Below, piece after piece: positions 1 to 13,118 of a DNA stretch of 64,000 nt. Origin of the DNA: Hyperoodon ampullatus (taxonomy: Eukaryota; Chordata; Mammalia; Artiodactyla; Ziphiidae); assembly GCA_949752795.1 (NCBI GenBank), contig CATKHW010000558.1, positions 62,001 through 126,000 on the forward strand, in the 5' to 3' direction. The notes under the pieces were generated by a model that was given only the letters and a program-made list of their open reading frames with translations, was not told the DNA's origin and searched no databases. The translations under genes and the position numbers were made by a program. Positions within the stretch are counted from its first letter, which is position 1. Every line of letters begins with the position of its first letter.

Positions 1-1647
1 ATTATTGTGATGAGAGTGGGCATGGCGCATTGTGATGACAAGGGCATGGAACATTGTGATGACAAGGTCATGGAGTATTGTGAAGAAAGGTGTCAGGGAG
101 CATTGTGATGACATATGTCATTGTCCATTGTGATGACAATGGCATGGAACATTGTGATACCAAGCGTTATGGAGGATTGTGATGACAAAGGTAATGGAGC
201 ATTTTGATGACAAGTGCTTGGACCATTGTGATGACAAGGGTCATGGAGCATTGTGATGACAAGGGCATGGAGCATTGTTATGACAAGGGCCATTGAGAAT
301 TTTGTGGACAACGTCGTGAAGCATTGTGATGACAAGCGCATGGAGCTTGCTATGACGGGGGTCATAGAGCATTGTGATGACAAGTGCATGGAGAATTGTG
401 ATGAGAAGATCATGTACCATTGTGATGAGAAGTGTCACGAAGCATTGTGATGACAAGGACGTGGAGAATTGTAATGACATGGGACATGGAGCATTGTGAT
501 GAACAGGGCATGGAGAATTGTGATAGCAAGACCGTGCAGCATTGTGATGAACAGACCATGGATAATTATGATGAAGAGCATCATGGATCACTGTAATGAA
601 AAGGGGCATGGGGCATTGTGATGACAGGTGTCATGGAGCATTGTGATGAGAGGGGTCATGGAGCATTGTGATGACAAGGGTCATGGAGCATTGTGATGAG
701 AAGGTCATGGAGCATTGGCCTGAAAATATTCAAGGAGTATTGTGATGACAGCGGTCAAGGAGCATTGTGATGACAAGGGAATGGAGCATTGTGATGACAA
801 GGTCCTGGAGCAGTGTGATGAGAAGACCATGGAGCCTTGTGATGACAATTCTCATGGAGCATTCTGATGAATAGAGGCATGGAACATTGTGATTACAGGG
901 GTCTTGGAGCATTGTGATGACAAGGGCATGGAGCATTGTGATGAGAAGGCCATGGAGCATTCTGATGACATGTGTCATGGATCTTTGTGATGACAAGGGC
1001 ATGGAGCATTGTGATTACAGGGGTCTTGGAGCTTGTGATTACAAGGGTCATGGAGTCTTGGATGCCAAGGCGGTGGAACATTGTGATAGCAGGGGTCATG
1101 GAGCATAATTGTGACATGGGTAATGGAGCATTGTGGTGACAAGGGCAAGGAGCATTGGTCTCAAAATTTCATGGATTATTGTGATGAGATTCAGCATGGA
1201 ATATTGTGATGACTAGGGCACGGAATACAGTGATACATGTGTCATGGAGGTTTGTAATGACAAGGGCATAGAGCGTTGTGGTGAGAAGAATATCGAGCAT
1301 TGTGATGACAAGCGTCATGGAGCATTGTGGTGACAAGTGCATGGAGCAATGTGATGAGAGTTTTCAGGTAGAACTGTGATGAAATGGCATGGAGCACTGT
1401 GATGCCAAGGGTCATGGATCTTTGTGATGACAAAGGTCATGGAGCATTTTGATGACAAGGTTGTGGTGCATTGTGATGACAAGGGCAGGGAGCATTGTGT
1501 TGACAGGGTCATGGAGCAAATTGATGAAAAGTGTCATGGAACATTTTGATGACAGGGGTTATGGAACATTGTGATGTCAGGGGTCATGGAGCATTTTGAT
1601 GAAAAGGGTCATGGAGAATTCTGATGAAAAGGTGCATAGAGCATTGA

Positions 1648-1793
1648 GATTACAGGGGTTTTGAAGCAATGTGATTACAAGGCATGGAGCATTGTGATGA
1701 AAAGGTGGATGGAGCATTGTGATTACAGGGGTTTTGAAGCAATGTGATTACAAGGCATGGAGAATTGTGATGAGAAGGCAATGGAGCATTCTG
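1648..1793 (+). repeat. local 73-bp (three-monomer) tandem duplication in block A
   Basis: The diagnostic string GATTACAGGGGTTTTGAAG occurs at 1648 and again at 1721, 73 bp apart, followed in both cases by a matching GCAATGTGATTACAAGG stretch. The same string occurs only once at the homologous point near 4180 and near 6720. The doubling is therefore a local event, as expected from slippage or unequal exchange by three monomers. Confidence 0.7.
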
Positions 1794-4417
1794 ATGACAT
1801 GCGTCATGGAGCTTTGTGATGACAAGGACATGGAGCATTGTGATTACAGGGTCTTGGAGCATTGTGATGAAAAGGGAATGGATCATTGTGATGAAAAACG
1901 CATGGAGCCTTGTCATGACAGGGTTCAAGGAGCCTACTGATGACAACTGTCAGGGAGCATTGTGATGATAAGTGTATTGAGCATTGTGATGACAAAGATC
2001 ATGGAGCATTGTGATGAGAAGACCATGGATAACTGTGATGACCAGCGTCATGGGGCATTGTGATGACAAGTGTTATGGAACATTGTGATCAGGAGGGTTT
2101 GGTGCATTGTGATGACAGAGGTCATTGAGCATTCTGATTTCATTGTGATGACAATAGCATGAAATATTACGGTGACGGGCACGGAGCACTGTGATGACAG
2201 GTTTCATGGGGCATTGAGATGAAAAGGGGCATGGAGCATTGTGATTATAGGGGTGTTGGAGCATTGTGATGACAAGGGCATGGAGCATTGTGATGAGAAG
2301 GCCATGGAGCATTCTGATGACATGTGTCATGGAGCTTTGTGATGACAAGGGCATGGAGAATTGTGATTATAGGGGTCATGGAATATTGTGATGACAGGGG
2401 TGAGGGAGTATTGTGATGACTAGTGATGGAACATTGTGATATCAGTGGTGAGAAGGCATTTTGAGGAGAAGTGCATGGATCATTGTGATGACAAGGTTTA
2501 TGGAGCATTTTGATGACAAGGATGTGGAGCATTGTGATTACAAGTGCATGGTGCATTGGGATGATATTGTTTATGAAGCATTGTGCTGACACGCGCATCG
2601 AGCATTGTGATGACAAAGGTCATGGAGCATTGTGCTGACAAAGGCATGGAGCTTTGTGATGACAAGGGTCACAGAGCATTGTGATAAAAATTTCATGGAG
2701 CATTGTGGTGACAAAGGTCACAGAGCTTTGTGTGAGGAGGTCATGGACCATTGTGATGACAAATGTCATGAAGCATTTTGATGACTGGAGTCACGGAGCA
2801 TTGTGATAACACGGGTCTTGGAGCATTGTCATGAAAAGGGAATGGATCATTGTGATGAAAAAGGCATGGAGCCTTGTCATGACAGTGTTCAAGGAGCATA
2901 CTGATGACTAGTGTCAGCGAGCATTGTGATGCCAAGTGTATTGAGCATTGTGGTGACAAAGTTCATGGAGCCTTGTTATGACAAGCCCGTGGAACATTGT
3001 GATGTCAGGGGTCATGAAGCATTGTGAAGAAATGGGTCATGGAGCATTTTGTGAAATGGGTTATGGAACATTGTGATGATAAGTGCATGTAGCACTGTGA
3101 TGACAGTGGTCATGGGACATTGTGATGAAAGGGGTGAGCGAGTATTGTGATGACTAGTGATGGAACATTGTGATATATGTGGTGAGAGAACATTTTGCTG
3201 AGAAGTGCATGGAGCATTGTGATGACAAATTTTATGGAGCATAGCGATGAAAAGGATGTGGAGCACTGTGATGAAAAGAGCATGGCACATTGTGAAGACA
3301 TGTGTCATGGAGCATTGTGCTGACAAGCGCATGGAACATTTTGATGACAAGTGTCATGGAGCATTGTGCTGACAAAGGCATGGAGCATTGTGATGACAAG
3401 GGACACAGAGCATTGTGATGAAAATTTCATGGAGCATTGTGGTGACAAAGATCACAGAGCCTTGTGTGACGAGGGCATGCACCTTTGTGATGAGAAAGGT
3501 CATGAAACATTGTGATGACTGGACTCACGGAGCACTCTGATGACAGGGGTCATGGAGCATTGTGAAGACAGGAGCATGTAGCAATATGATGACAGGGGTA
3601 TGGAACATTGGTCTGAAAAGTTTCATGGATTATTGTGATGACAGTGGGCATGAAGCATTGAGATGACAAGTGCATGGAGCATTGTGGTGACAAAGGTCAC
3701 AGAGTCTTGTGTGACGAGGGCATGGACCATTGTGAGGACAAAGGTCATGAAGTATTGTGATGAGTGGAGTCACGGAGCATTGTGATGACAGGGGTCACGG
3801 AGCACTGTGATGACAAGGGCATGGAGCATTGTGATGACAGGGGCATGGAACATTGGTCTGACATGTTTCATGGATTATTGTGATGACAGTGGGCATGGCG
3901 CATTGTGATGACAAGGGCATGGAACATTGTGATGACAAGGTCATGGAGTATTGTGAAGACAGGTGTCAGGGAGCATTGTGATGACATATGTCATTGTCCA
4001 TTGTGATGACAATGGCATGGAGGATTCTGATACCAAGTGTCACGGAGGATTGTGATGACAAATGTAATGGAGCATTTTGATGACAAGGGCTTGGAACATT
4101 GCAATGACAAGGGTTATGGAGCATTGTGATGACAAGGGCATGGAGCATTCTGATGAAAATGTGCATGGAGCATTGAGATTACAGGGGTTTTGAAGCAATG
4201 TGATTACAAGGGCATGGAGCATTGTGATGAGAAAGCAATGGAGCATTCTGATGACATGCGTCATGGAGCTTTGTGATGACAAGGATATGGAGCATTGTGA
4301 TTACAGGGGTCTTGGAGCATTGTGATGAAAAGGGAATGGATCATTGTGATGAAAAATGCATGGAGCCTTGTCATGACAGGGTTCAAGGAGCATACTGATG
4401 ACAACTGTCAGGGAGCA

Positions 4418-4613
4418 TTGTGATGATAAGTGTATTGAGCATTGTGATGACAAAGATCACGGAGCATTGTGATGAGAAGTCCATGGATAATTGTGATGAC
4501 CAGTGTCATGGGGCATTGTGATGATAAGTGTATTGAGCATTGTGATGACAAAGATCTCGGAGCATTGTGATGAGAAGACCATGGATAATTGTGATGACCA
4601 GTGTCATGGGGCA
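4418..4613 (+). repeat. local 98-bp (four-monomer) tandem duplication in block A
   Basis: Two adjacent copies (4418-4515 and 4516-4613) share the four-monomer series GATGATAAGTGTATTGAGC, then a GACAAAGATC monomer, then a GAGAAG-CCATGGATAA monomer, then a GACCAGTGTCATGGGG monomer. They differ at only a few bases. The homologous series around 1965-2060 and 6965-7050 is present once. Confidence 0.8.
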
Positions 4614-7600
4614 TTGTGATGACAAGTGTTATGGAACATTGTGATCAGAAGGGTTCGGTGCATTGTGATGACAGAGGTCATTGAGCATTTTGATTTCATT
4701 GTGATGACAATAGCAGGAAATATTATGGTGATGGGCACGGTACATTGTAATGACAGGGTTCATGGATCATTGAGATGAAAAGGGGCATGGAGCATTTTGA
4801 TGAGAAGGCCATGGAGCATTCTGATGACATGCGTCATGGAGCTTTGTGATGACAAGGTCATGGAGAATTGTGATTACAGGGGTCATGGAATATTGTGATG
4901 ACAGGGGTGAGGGATTATTGTGATGACTAGTGATGGAACATTGTGATATCAGTGGTGAGAAAGCATTTTGAGGAGAAGTGCATGGAGCATTGTGATGACA
5001 AGATTTATGGAGAATTTTGATGACAAGGATGTGGAGCATTGTGATGACAAGTGCATGGTGCATTGTGATGACATGGGTCATGGAGCATTGTGCTGACAAA
5101 GGCATGGAGCTTTGTGATGACAAAGGTCAAAGAGCATTGTGATAAAAATTTCATCGAGCATTGTGGTCACAAAGGTCACAGAGCTTTGTGTGACGAGGTC
5201 ATGGACCATTGTGATGACAAACGTCATGAAGCATTTTGATGACTGGAGTCACGGAGCATTGTGATAACAGGGGTCTTGGAGAATTGTCATGAAAAGGGAA
5301 TGGATCATTGTGATGAAAAAGGCATGGAACCTTGTCATGACAGTGTTCAAGGAGCATGCTGATGACAAGGGTCAGCGAGCATTGTGATGCCATATGTATT
5401 GAGCATTGTGGTGACAAAGGTCATGGAGCATTGTGATGAGAATACCTTGCATAATTGTGATGACGAGCGTCATGGGGCATGTGATGACAAGTGTTATGGA
5501 ACATTGTGATTAGAAGGGTTTGGAGCATTGTGATGACAGAGGACATGGAGCATTTTGATTTCATTGTGATGGCAATAGCATGAATCATTATGATGATGGG
5601 CATGGTGCATTGTGATAACAGTGTTCATGGAGCATTGAGATGAAAAGTGTCATGGAGAATTGTGATTACAGAGGTCTTGGAGCATTGTGATGACAAGGGT
5701 CATGGAGCCTTGTGATGACAAGGCCGTGGAACATTGTGATGGCAGGGGTCATGGAGCATTGTTATGACAGGTGTAAAGGAGCATTGTGATGACAAGGGCA
5801 TGGAACAATGTGATGAAAGATTTAATTGAGCATTGTGATGCCAAGGGTCATGGAGATTTGTGATGACAAATGTCAAGGGGCATTTTGATGACAAGTGTGT
5901 GGTGCATTGTGATGAGAAGGGCAGGGAGCATTGTGATGACAGGGTCATGGAGCAATTTGAATAAAAGGGTCATGGAATATTTTGATGACAGGGGTTATGG
6001 AACATTGTGATATCAGGGGTCATGAAGCATTGTGATGAAATGGGTCATGGAGCATTTTGTGACAGGGGTTATGGAACATTGTGATGACAGGGGTCATGGA
6101 GCATTGTGATGACAAGGGCATGGAGCAATGTGATGACAGGGGCATGGAACATTGGTCTGAAAAGTTTCATGGATTATTGTGATGACAGTGGGCATGGAGC
6201 ATGGAGATGACAAGGGCATGGAGCATTGTGGTGACAAAGGTCACAGAGCCCTGTGTGACGAGGGCATGGACCATTGTGAGGACAAGGTCATGAAGCATTG
6301 TGATGACTGGAGTCACGGAGCATTGTGATGACAGGGGTCATGGAGCATTGTGATGACAAGGGCATGGAGCATTGTGATGACAGGGGCATGGAACATTGGT
6401 CTGACATGTTTCATGGATTATTGTGATGACAGTGGGCATGGCACATTGTGATGACAAGGGCATGGAACATTGTGATGACAAGGTCATGGAGTATTGTGAA
6501 GACAGGTGTCAGGGAGCATTGTGATGACATATGTCATTGTCCATTGTGATGAAAATGGCATGGAGAACTGTGATACCTAGTGTCATGGAGGATTGTGATG
6601 ACAAAGGTAATGGAGCATTTTGATGACAAGTGCTTGGAACATTGCGATGACAAGGGTCATGGAGCATTGTGATGACAAGGGGATGGAGCATTCTGATGAA
6701 AAGGTGCATGGAACATTGAGATTACAGGGGTTTTGAAGCAATGTGATTACAAGGGCATGGAGCATTGTGATGAGAAGGCAATGGAGCATTCAGATGACAT
6801 GTGTCATGGAGCTTTGTGATGACAAGGACATGGAGCATTGTGATTACAGGGGTCTTGTAACATTGTGATGAAAAGGGAATGGATCATTGTGATGAAAAAT
6901 GTACGGAGCCTTGTAATGACATGGTTCAAGGAGCATACTGATGACAACTGTCAGGGAGCATTGTGATGATAAGTGTACTGAGCATTGTGATGACAAAGAT
7001 CATGGAGCATTGTGATGAGAAGACCGTGGATACTTGTGATGACCAGCGTCATGGGGCATTGTGATGACAAGTGTTATGGAACATTGTGATCAGAAGGTTT
7101 TGGTGCATTGTGATGACAGAGTTCATTGTGCCTTTTGATTTCATTGTGATGACAATAGCATGAAATATTATGTTGATGGGCATGGTGCATTGTGATGACA
7201 GGGTTCATGGAGCATTGAGATGAAAAGGGGCATGGAGCATTGTGATTACAGGGGTGTTGGAGCATTGTGATAACAAGGTCATGGAGCATTGTGATGAGAA
7301 GGCCATGGAGCATTCTGATGACATGCATCATTGAGCTTTGTGATGACAAGGGCATGGAGAACTGGGATTACATGTGTCATGGAACATTGTGATGACAGGG
7401 GTGAGGGAGTATTGTGATGACTGGTTATGGAACATTGTGATATCAGTGGTGAGAAGGCATTTTGAGGAGAAGTGCATGGAGCATTGTTATGACAAGGTTT
7501 ATGGAGCATTGTGATGACAAGGATGTGGAGAATTGTGATGACATGTGCATGGTGCATTGTGATGACATGGGTTATGGAGCATTGTGCTGACACGCGCATT

Positions 7601-10600
7601 GAGCATTGTGATGACAAGGTTCATGGAGCATTGTCCTGACAAAGGCATGGAGCTTTGTGATGACAAAGGTCACAGAGCATTGTGATAAATATTTCATGGA
7701 GCATTGTGGTGACAAAGGTCACAGAGCTTTGTGTGACGGGGTCATGGACCATTGTGATGACAAATGTCATGAAGCACTGTGATGACTGGAGTCACGGAGC
7801 ATTGTGATAACAGGGGTCTTGGAGCATTGTGATGAAGAGGGAATGGATCATTGTGATAAAAATGCATGGAGCCTTGTCATGAGAGTGTTCAAGGAGCATA
7901 CTGATGACAAGTGACAGCAAGCAATGTGATGCCACGTGTATTGAGCATGGTGTTGACAAATGTCATGGAGCATTGAGATGAGAAGACCTTGCATAATTGT
8001 GATGACGAGCGTCATGGAGCATGTGATGACAAGTGTTATGGAACATTGTGATCAGAAGGGTTTGGAGCATTGTGATGACAGAGGACATGGAGCATTTTGA
8101 TTTCATTGTGATGACAATAGCATGAATCATTATGATGATGGGCATGGTGCATTGTGATGACAGTGTTCATGGAGCATTGAGATGAAAATTGTCATGGAGA
8201 ATTGTGATTACAGAGGTCTTGGAGCATTGTGATGACAAGGGTCATGGAGCCTTGTGATGCCAAAGCCGTGGAACATTGTGATGGCAGGGGTCATGGAGCA
8301 TTGTTATGACAGGTGTAATGGAGCATTGTGATGACAAGGGCATGGAACAATGTGATGAGAGATGTAATTGAGCATTGTGATGACAATGGCATGGAGCATT
8401 GTGATGCCAAGGGTCATGGAGCTTTGTGATGACAAATGTCATGGGGCATTTTGATGACAGGGGCCTGGTGCATTATGATGAGAAGGGCAGGGAGCATTGT
8501 GATGACAGGGTCATGGAGCAATTTGAATAAAAGTGTCATGAATATTTTGATGACAGGGGTTATGGAGCATTGTGATGTCAGGGGTCATGGAGCATTGTGA
8601 TGAAAAGGGCATGTAGCACTGTGATGACAGTGGTCATGTAACATTGTGATGACAGGGGTGAGCGCGTATTGTCATGCCTAGTGATGGAACATAGTGATAT
8701 ATGTGGTGAGAGAGCATTTTGATGAGAAGTGCATGGAGCATTGTGATGACAAATTTTATGGAGCATAGCGATGAAAAGGATGTGGAGCATTTTGATGAAA
8801 AGAGCATGGCACACTGTGATGACATGTGTCATGGAGCATTGTGCTGACAAGCGCATGGAGCATTTTGATGACAAGTGTCATGGAGCATTGTGCTGACAAA
8901 GGCATGGAGCATTGTGATGACAAGGGACACAGAGCATTGTGATGAAAATTTCATGGAGCATTGTGGTGACAAAGATCACAGAGCCTTGTGTGATGAGGGC
9001 ATGGACCATTTTGATGAGAATGGTCATGAATCATTGTGAGGACTGGAGTCACGTAGCATTTTGATGACAAGGGCATGGAGCAATGTGATGACAGGGGCAT
9101 GGAACATTGGTCTGACAAATTTCATGGATTATTGTGATGACAGTGGGCATGGCTCATTTTGATGACAAGGGCATGGTTCATTGTGATGACAAGGTCATGG
9201 AGTATTGTGAAGACTGGTGTCAGGGAGCATTGTGATGACATATGTCATTGTCCATTGTGATGACAATGGCATGGAGCATTGTGATACCAAGTGTCATGGA
9301 GCATTGTGCTGACAAAGGCATGGAGCATTCTGATGACAAGGGACACAGAGCATTGTGATGAAAATTTCATGGAGCATTATGGTGACAAAGATCACAGAGC
9401 CTTGTGTGACAAGGGCATGGACCACTGTGATGAGAAAGGTCATGTATCATTGTGATGACTGCAGTCACGGAGCACTGTGATGACAGGTTTCATGGAGCAT
9501 TGTGATGACAGGGGCATGGAGCAATGTGATGACAGGGGCATGGAACATTGGTCTGACAAGTTTCATGGATTACTGTGATGACAGTGGGCATGGAGCATTG
9601 AGATGACAAGGGAATGGAGCATTGTGGTGACAAAGGTCACAGAGCCTTGTGTGACGAGGGCATGGACCATTGTGAGGACAAAGTTCAGGAAGCATTGTGA
9701 TGACTGGGGTCACGGAGCATTGAGATGACAGGGGTCATGGAGCATTGTGATGACAAGGGCATGGAGCAATGTGATGAGAGATTTCATTGAGCATTGTGAT
9801 GACAATGGCATGGAGCATTGTGATTAGAAGGCAATGGAGCATTCTGATGACATGCGTCATGGAGCTTTGTGATGATGAGGACATGGAGCATTGTGATTAC
9901 AGGGGTCTTGGAGCATTGTGATGAAAATGGAATGGATCATTGTGATGAAAAATGCATGGAGCCTTGTCATGACAGGGTTCAAGGAGCATACTGATGACAA
10001 GTGTCAGTGAGTATTGTGATGCCAAGTGTATTGAGCATTGTGGTGACAAAGGTCATGGAGCATTGTGATGAGAAGACCTTGCATCATTGTGATGACGAGC
10101 GTCATGGGGCATGTGGTGACAAGTGTTTTTGAACATTGTGATCAGAAAGGTTTGGAGCATTGTGATGACAAAGGACATGGAGCATTTTGATTTCATTGTG
10201 ATGACAATAGCATGAATCATTATGATGATGGGCATGGTGCATTGTGATGACACTGTTCATTGGGCATTGAGATGAAAAGTGGCATGGAGAATTGTGATTA
10301 CAGAGGTCTTGGAGCATTGTGATGACAAGGGTCATGGAGCATTGTGATGACAAGGGCTTGGATCTTGTGATGACAAGTGTCATGGAGAATTGTGATGACA
10401 ATGGCAGGGAGCATTGTGATGTCAAGGGACATTGAGAATTTTTATAACAATGTCATGAAGCATTGTGATGACAAGCATATGGAGCTTGCTATGACAGGGT
10501 TCAGGGAGCATTGCGATGACAAGTGCACGGAGAATTGTGATGACAAGTGCGTGTAACATTGTGATGAGAAATGTCATGGAATATTGTGATGACAAAGAGG

Positions 10601-10736
10601 TGGAGAATTGTGATGACAAGGGACATGGAGCAATGTGATGGCAAGACCGTGGAGCATTGTGATGAGAAGACCATGGATAATCGTGGTGACAAGCATCATG
10701 GAGCATTATGATGACAAGAGCCATGAAGCATTCTGA

Positions 10737-11128
10737 CATAAGATATCACTTATGAAAGAAATGTAAAGATGGGTACACTTGAACTGAATTAGTAAAGAGA
10801 ACAGAGTCTCACATATAGAAAACATACTTATGCCTGCTTACGGGGAAAAGAGATGTGGGGAGATGCATAAAACCATAGTTTGATATTAGCACCAGTACCA
10901 TTCCATAATCCAAATACAGAATAGACAAGACCAACTCCTTCCTCAGTGAACGGGACTCAAAAGCCCTATTCTCTGCAGAGGAATATATCTGACTAGTAAG
11001 AATCATAAAACCTATGTATTGATATGTCTCTGTAAGGGAATCAAGTGTGTCTAGACTGGCATAAACATGACAGTGAAAATCAGCGGAAACCCACGATAAA
11101 AAGGAATTTAAAAACAAAACCAAAAAAC
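10737..11128 (+). mobile_element. LINE-1 3'UTR fragment with A-rich tail
   Basis: This is the 3' part of an L1 3'UTR in sense orientation, starting at the GATATCACT motif that follows the end of L1 ORF2 in laurasiatherian elements. It contains GAATATATCTGACTAG (10981-10996), GGGAATCAAGTGTGTCTAGA (11036-11055) and an A-rich tract from about 11096 to 11128. The order matches the terminal part of the cetartiodactyl-type L1 3'UTR that ends in AATAAA and poly(A). It has no coding capacity. The 5' side is cut by the minisatellite junction. Confidence 0.7.
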
Positions 11129-11899
11129 AGGGAAATTCTTTACAATTCCTTCAGGGGCTCTGATGAAACCTGGAATGACCCTATCTACAACGACAGCTGG
11201 ATGTGGCATAAGGCTGGAAACTTGAGACTGAGACGATTTGTCAGATTGGGTGAGCAAATGCAGACTCTTTAAAGCAATAATGCGTGGCACCCATTCCTAG
11301 GGTCCCAACTCTCCAAATAAAAGGGAATATTACTACAGCTATAACATGTACGGGAAACCTAGAGAATGGACCCACTGTGAATACGAAAGTTTTCTAAAAC
11401 TCAACTAATAGTCCCTCTCCTCGTGCTCCGGTTTCACTTTAAAACTGCTTTACTATAAATCTCCCAACTTGGAGAGACAGCCCCTTTAACCTCCTGGTTC
11501 GCACAGGTTGTCAAATTGGCAAAGGATGAAAGGGAAGAGGGAGTACCAATGAGAGAGTAGCTGTTAGGCATTTGGACGGGCACATATCACTCTAATTTCC
11601 CGGCACGAAGAAGAATAAACCAAAGTCTCTGCCAACCGTCGGGAACCAGTATAGGTCCTGAACCAATATTTGGGACTTGCGGTGGGCTCACAAAAAAACG
11701 AGTTGAGCAATGGAGCTCCGGGGCACAGCATTCACAAACTGGCAGAGCAATAAAGGACAACAATCTCCAAAAATCGGTTCAGGGAAGGCAACGAGGTGGA
11801 CTTGAAAGCGAGCCAGAATAGTAGGAAACAGATTTCAAGAGGTACATTGGAATCACCTTTAAGAAACAGGAAGATGGGCACAACTTTGACAATGATGCA
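11129..11899 (+). repeat. unrecognised half of composite monomer (segment c)
   Basis: This segment of about 770 bp lies between the A-rich tail of one monomer and the palindrome of the next. It is present in every composite monomer of the window. I cannot assign it to an L1 region, SINE or LTR that I know. It contains a CCAAT-like string at 11547 and the string CGGGAACCAGTATAGGTCC at 11640-11658, but no clear promoter layout, primer-binding site or TG...CA ends. An ancient LTR or an upstream part of a divergent L1 are possible sources. Confidence 0.6.
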
Positions 11900-11973
11900 C
11901 TTGGCCAAAAAGGGCGTATGCATTTTCTCCTGAATATATTCAGGAGAAAACGCATACGCCCTTTTTGGCCAAG
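11900..11973. repeat. 74-bp near-perfect palindrome (left-block copy)
   Basis: Two 37-bp arms (11900-11936 and 11937-11973) are complementary with a single mismatch. Each arm has CTTGGCC at its outer end and the centre is TGAATATATTCA. The arms have no spacer, so the element can extrude as a cruciform or fold as a long hairpin in single-stranded DNA or RNA. It separates segment c from the L1-derived half. Confidence 0.95.
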
Positions 11974-12872
11974 CAAGCAAGCGGGAAATGCAAATAAGCA
12001 CTACAAAGAAGTATCACTTACCACCAGTCAAAAGGGATAGCTACAAAATGTGTAAAAAACCAGAAAGGCAAGACAGGCCCTCGAGAACAGGAGCCTAGTT
12101 ATGCTGATGGGCAGGATGTAAATTGACAACTGCCTCTCTGGAGGAATGCATTGTGTTCCCTAAAACAAGTAAACAACAGAGCTACAGAGCCAACAGCACT
12201 TCCAGTCTAGGGAATATACCTTGGGAAAACTGAAAATCAATAAGACAGAGCCACCCCAAAATTTACGGCGGCACTGCTTACAAGAACCTAAACTTGGGTC
12301 CACCTAAAATATCCCAGGAAAGACAAAAATGGTTCAAGAAATTGTGTTACTTACGTACGATGGAATATCCCTCAGCCATAAACCAATGTCATAAGGCCAG
12401 TAGCAGCAAAATGAGTGTATTAAGGTACGATGATTCTAAGTGAAATAAGTCACAGAGAAAAAGGAACTTATCATAAGATATCACTGATGAAAGTCCTTTA
12501 TACATAGCTGGATACATATGACCTGAGTTAGGAAAGAGAACAGAATCTCACATTTAGAAAACACTCTTATGACTGCTTAAGGTGGAAGGAGAAGTGGGGT
12601 GATGCATAAAACCAGAATTTGATATTAGTACAGGTACCATTCCAAAAACCAAATATGGAATACAAAAGACCTACACCTTCCTCATTGAAAGTGACTCAAA
12701 AACACATATTTCCCACAGAGGAATATATCTGACTAGTAAGAATCTTAAAACCAATGTATTGATAAGTCTCCGTAAGGGAATCAAGTGTGTCTGGACGGGC
12801 ATAAACATGGCAGTGAGAATCTGATCAAACCCACTATAAAAAGGAATTTCAAAAACAAACAAACAAAAAAAC
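11974..12872 (+). mobile_element. LINE-1 3' end: last part of ORF2, 3'UTR and A-rich tail
   Basis: The order of motifs follows the 3' end of mammalian L1. GCAAATAAGCACTACAAAG and TATCACTTACCACCAGTC (about 11990-12030) correspond to the L1 GCAAATCAAAACTACAATG / CACACCAGTC stretch. GATGTAAATTGAC (12115-12127) corresponds to GAATGTAAATTGAT. GGAATATCCCTCAGCCATAA (12362-12381) corresponds to the GAATATTACTCAGCCATAA motif near the end of ORF2. TAAGTGAAATAAGTCACAG (12437-12455) and GATATCACT follow. The element ends near CTATAAAAAGG (12834-12844) and an A-rich tail (12850-12872), which align with the L1 terminal AATAAA and poly(A). The reading frame is degraded, so no protein is annotated. Confidence 0.75.
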
Positions 12873-13118
12873 AGGGAAATTCTTTACAATTCCTACAGGG
12901 GCTCTGATGAAACCTGGAATGACCCTATCTGCGACAGCTGGATGTGGCATAAGGCTGGACACTTGGGACTGAGAGGATTGGTGAGATTCGGTGAGCAAAT
13001 GCAGACAATTTAAAGCAATAATGCGTGGCACACATTCCAAGGGTCCCAACTCTCCAGGTTTAAGGGAATATTACTACAGCTATAACTTGCACAGGAAACC
13101 TAGAGAATGGACACACTG
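12873..13118 (+). repeat. truncated segment c, broken at inversion junction
   Basis: These are the first 246 bp of the unrecognised segment, recognisable by CAGGGAAATTCTTTACAATT and GCAGACAATTTAAAGC, homologous to 11129-11390. In intact monomers the next bases after GAGAATGGAC-CACTGTGAA continue into the segment. Here the sequence switches after CACTGT at 13118 to minisatellite of the opposite orientation to block A. Confidence 0.85.

Larger units (their letters stand above)
1..10736 (+). repeat. 24-25 bp minisatellite array, block A (CATTGT strand on +)
   Basis: Continuous tandem array of 24-25 bp monomers with the core CATTGTGATGACAA followed by G-rich bases and a CATGGAG box. Individual monomers differ by several substitutions, and 23 or 26 bp lengths also occur. 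Superimposed on the short repeat is a higher-order pattern: rare diagnostic monomers recur at about 2.5 kb (for example the variant containing TGATTTCATTG at 2135, 4691 and 7136, and a second series at 5556, 8098 and 10188). The array runs off the left edge and stops at 10736 against L1-derived sequence. Open frames exist only on the minus strand because the + strand of each monomer carries TGATGA. I see no gene in it. Sequence family: I know of no named satellite that I can match with confidence. Confidence 0.95.
10737..13118 (+). repeat. composite L1-derived satellite block, 1.37 monomers, sense on +
   Basis: This 2,382-bp non-minisatellite island is built from the same monomer as the 40,240-54,443 array but lies in the opposite orientation. 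It begins inside the L1 3'UTR (CATAAGATATCACT at 10737) and the same string recurs at 12472, giving a 1,735-bp period. Order on the + strand: L1 3'UTR end to an A-rich tail (10737-11128), unrecognised segment (11129-11899), palindrome (11900-11973), L1 ORF2 end plus 3'UTR to a second A-rich tail (11974-12872), then 246 bp of the unrecognised segment cut off at 13118. The cut corresponds to the middle of that segment in the array monomers, so the right edge is a breakpoint rather than a monomer boundary. Confidence 0.9.

Noticed and set aside
1..10736. CRISPR array
   Set aside because: Repeats are short and regular, but there are no unique spacers: the 24-25 bp period is entirely repeat, monomers are diverged, and the flanking sequence is mammalian L1.
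11129..11899. Endogenous retrovirus LTR
   Set aside because: A CCAAT-like string is present, but there are no TG...CA ends, primer-binding site, polypurine tract or paired copy flanking an internal region. I left it unassigned.
12834..12844. TATA box (CTATAAAAAGG) conserved in most composite monomers
   Set aside because: It aligns with the terminal AATAAA and A-tail region of the L1 3'UTR, so it is better explained as L1 3'-end sequence. No initiator or downstream transcript is evident.
10737..13118. An intact or retrotransposition-competent L1
   Set aside because: Only the last part of ORF2 and the 3'UTR are present, with a degraded frame and no 5' region. The unit is a satellite monomer, not an active element.
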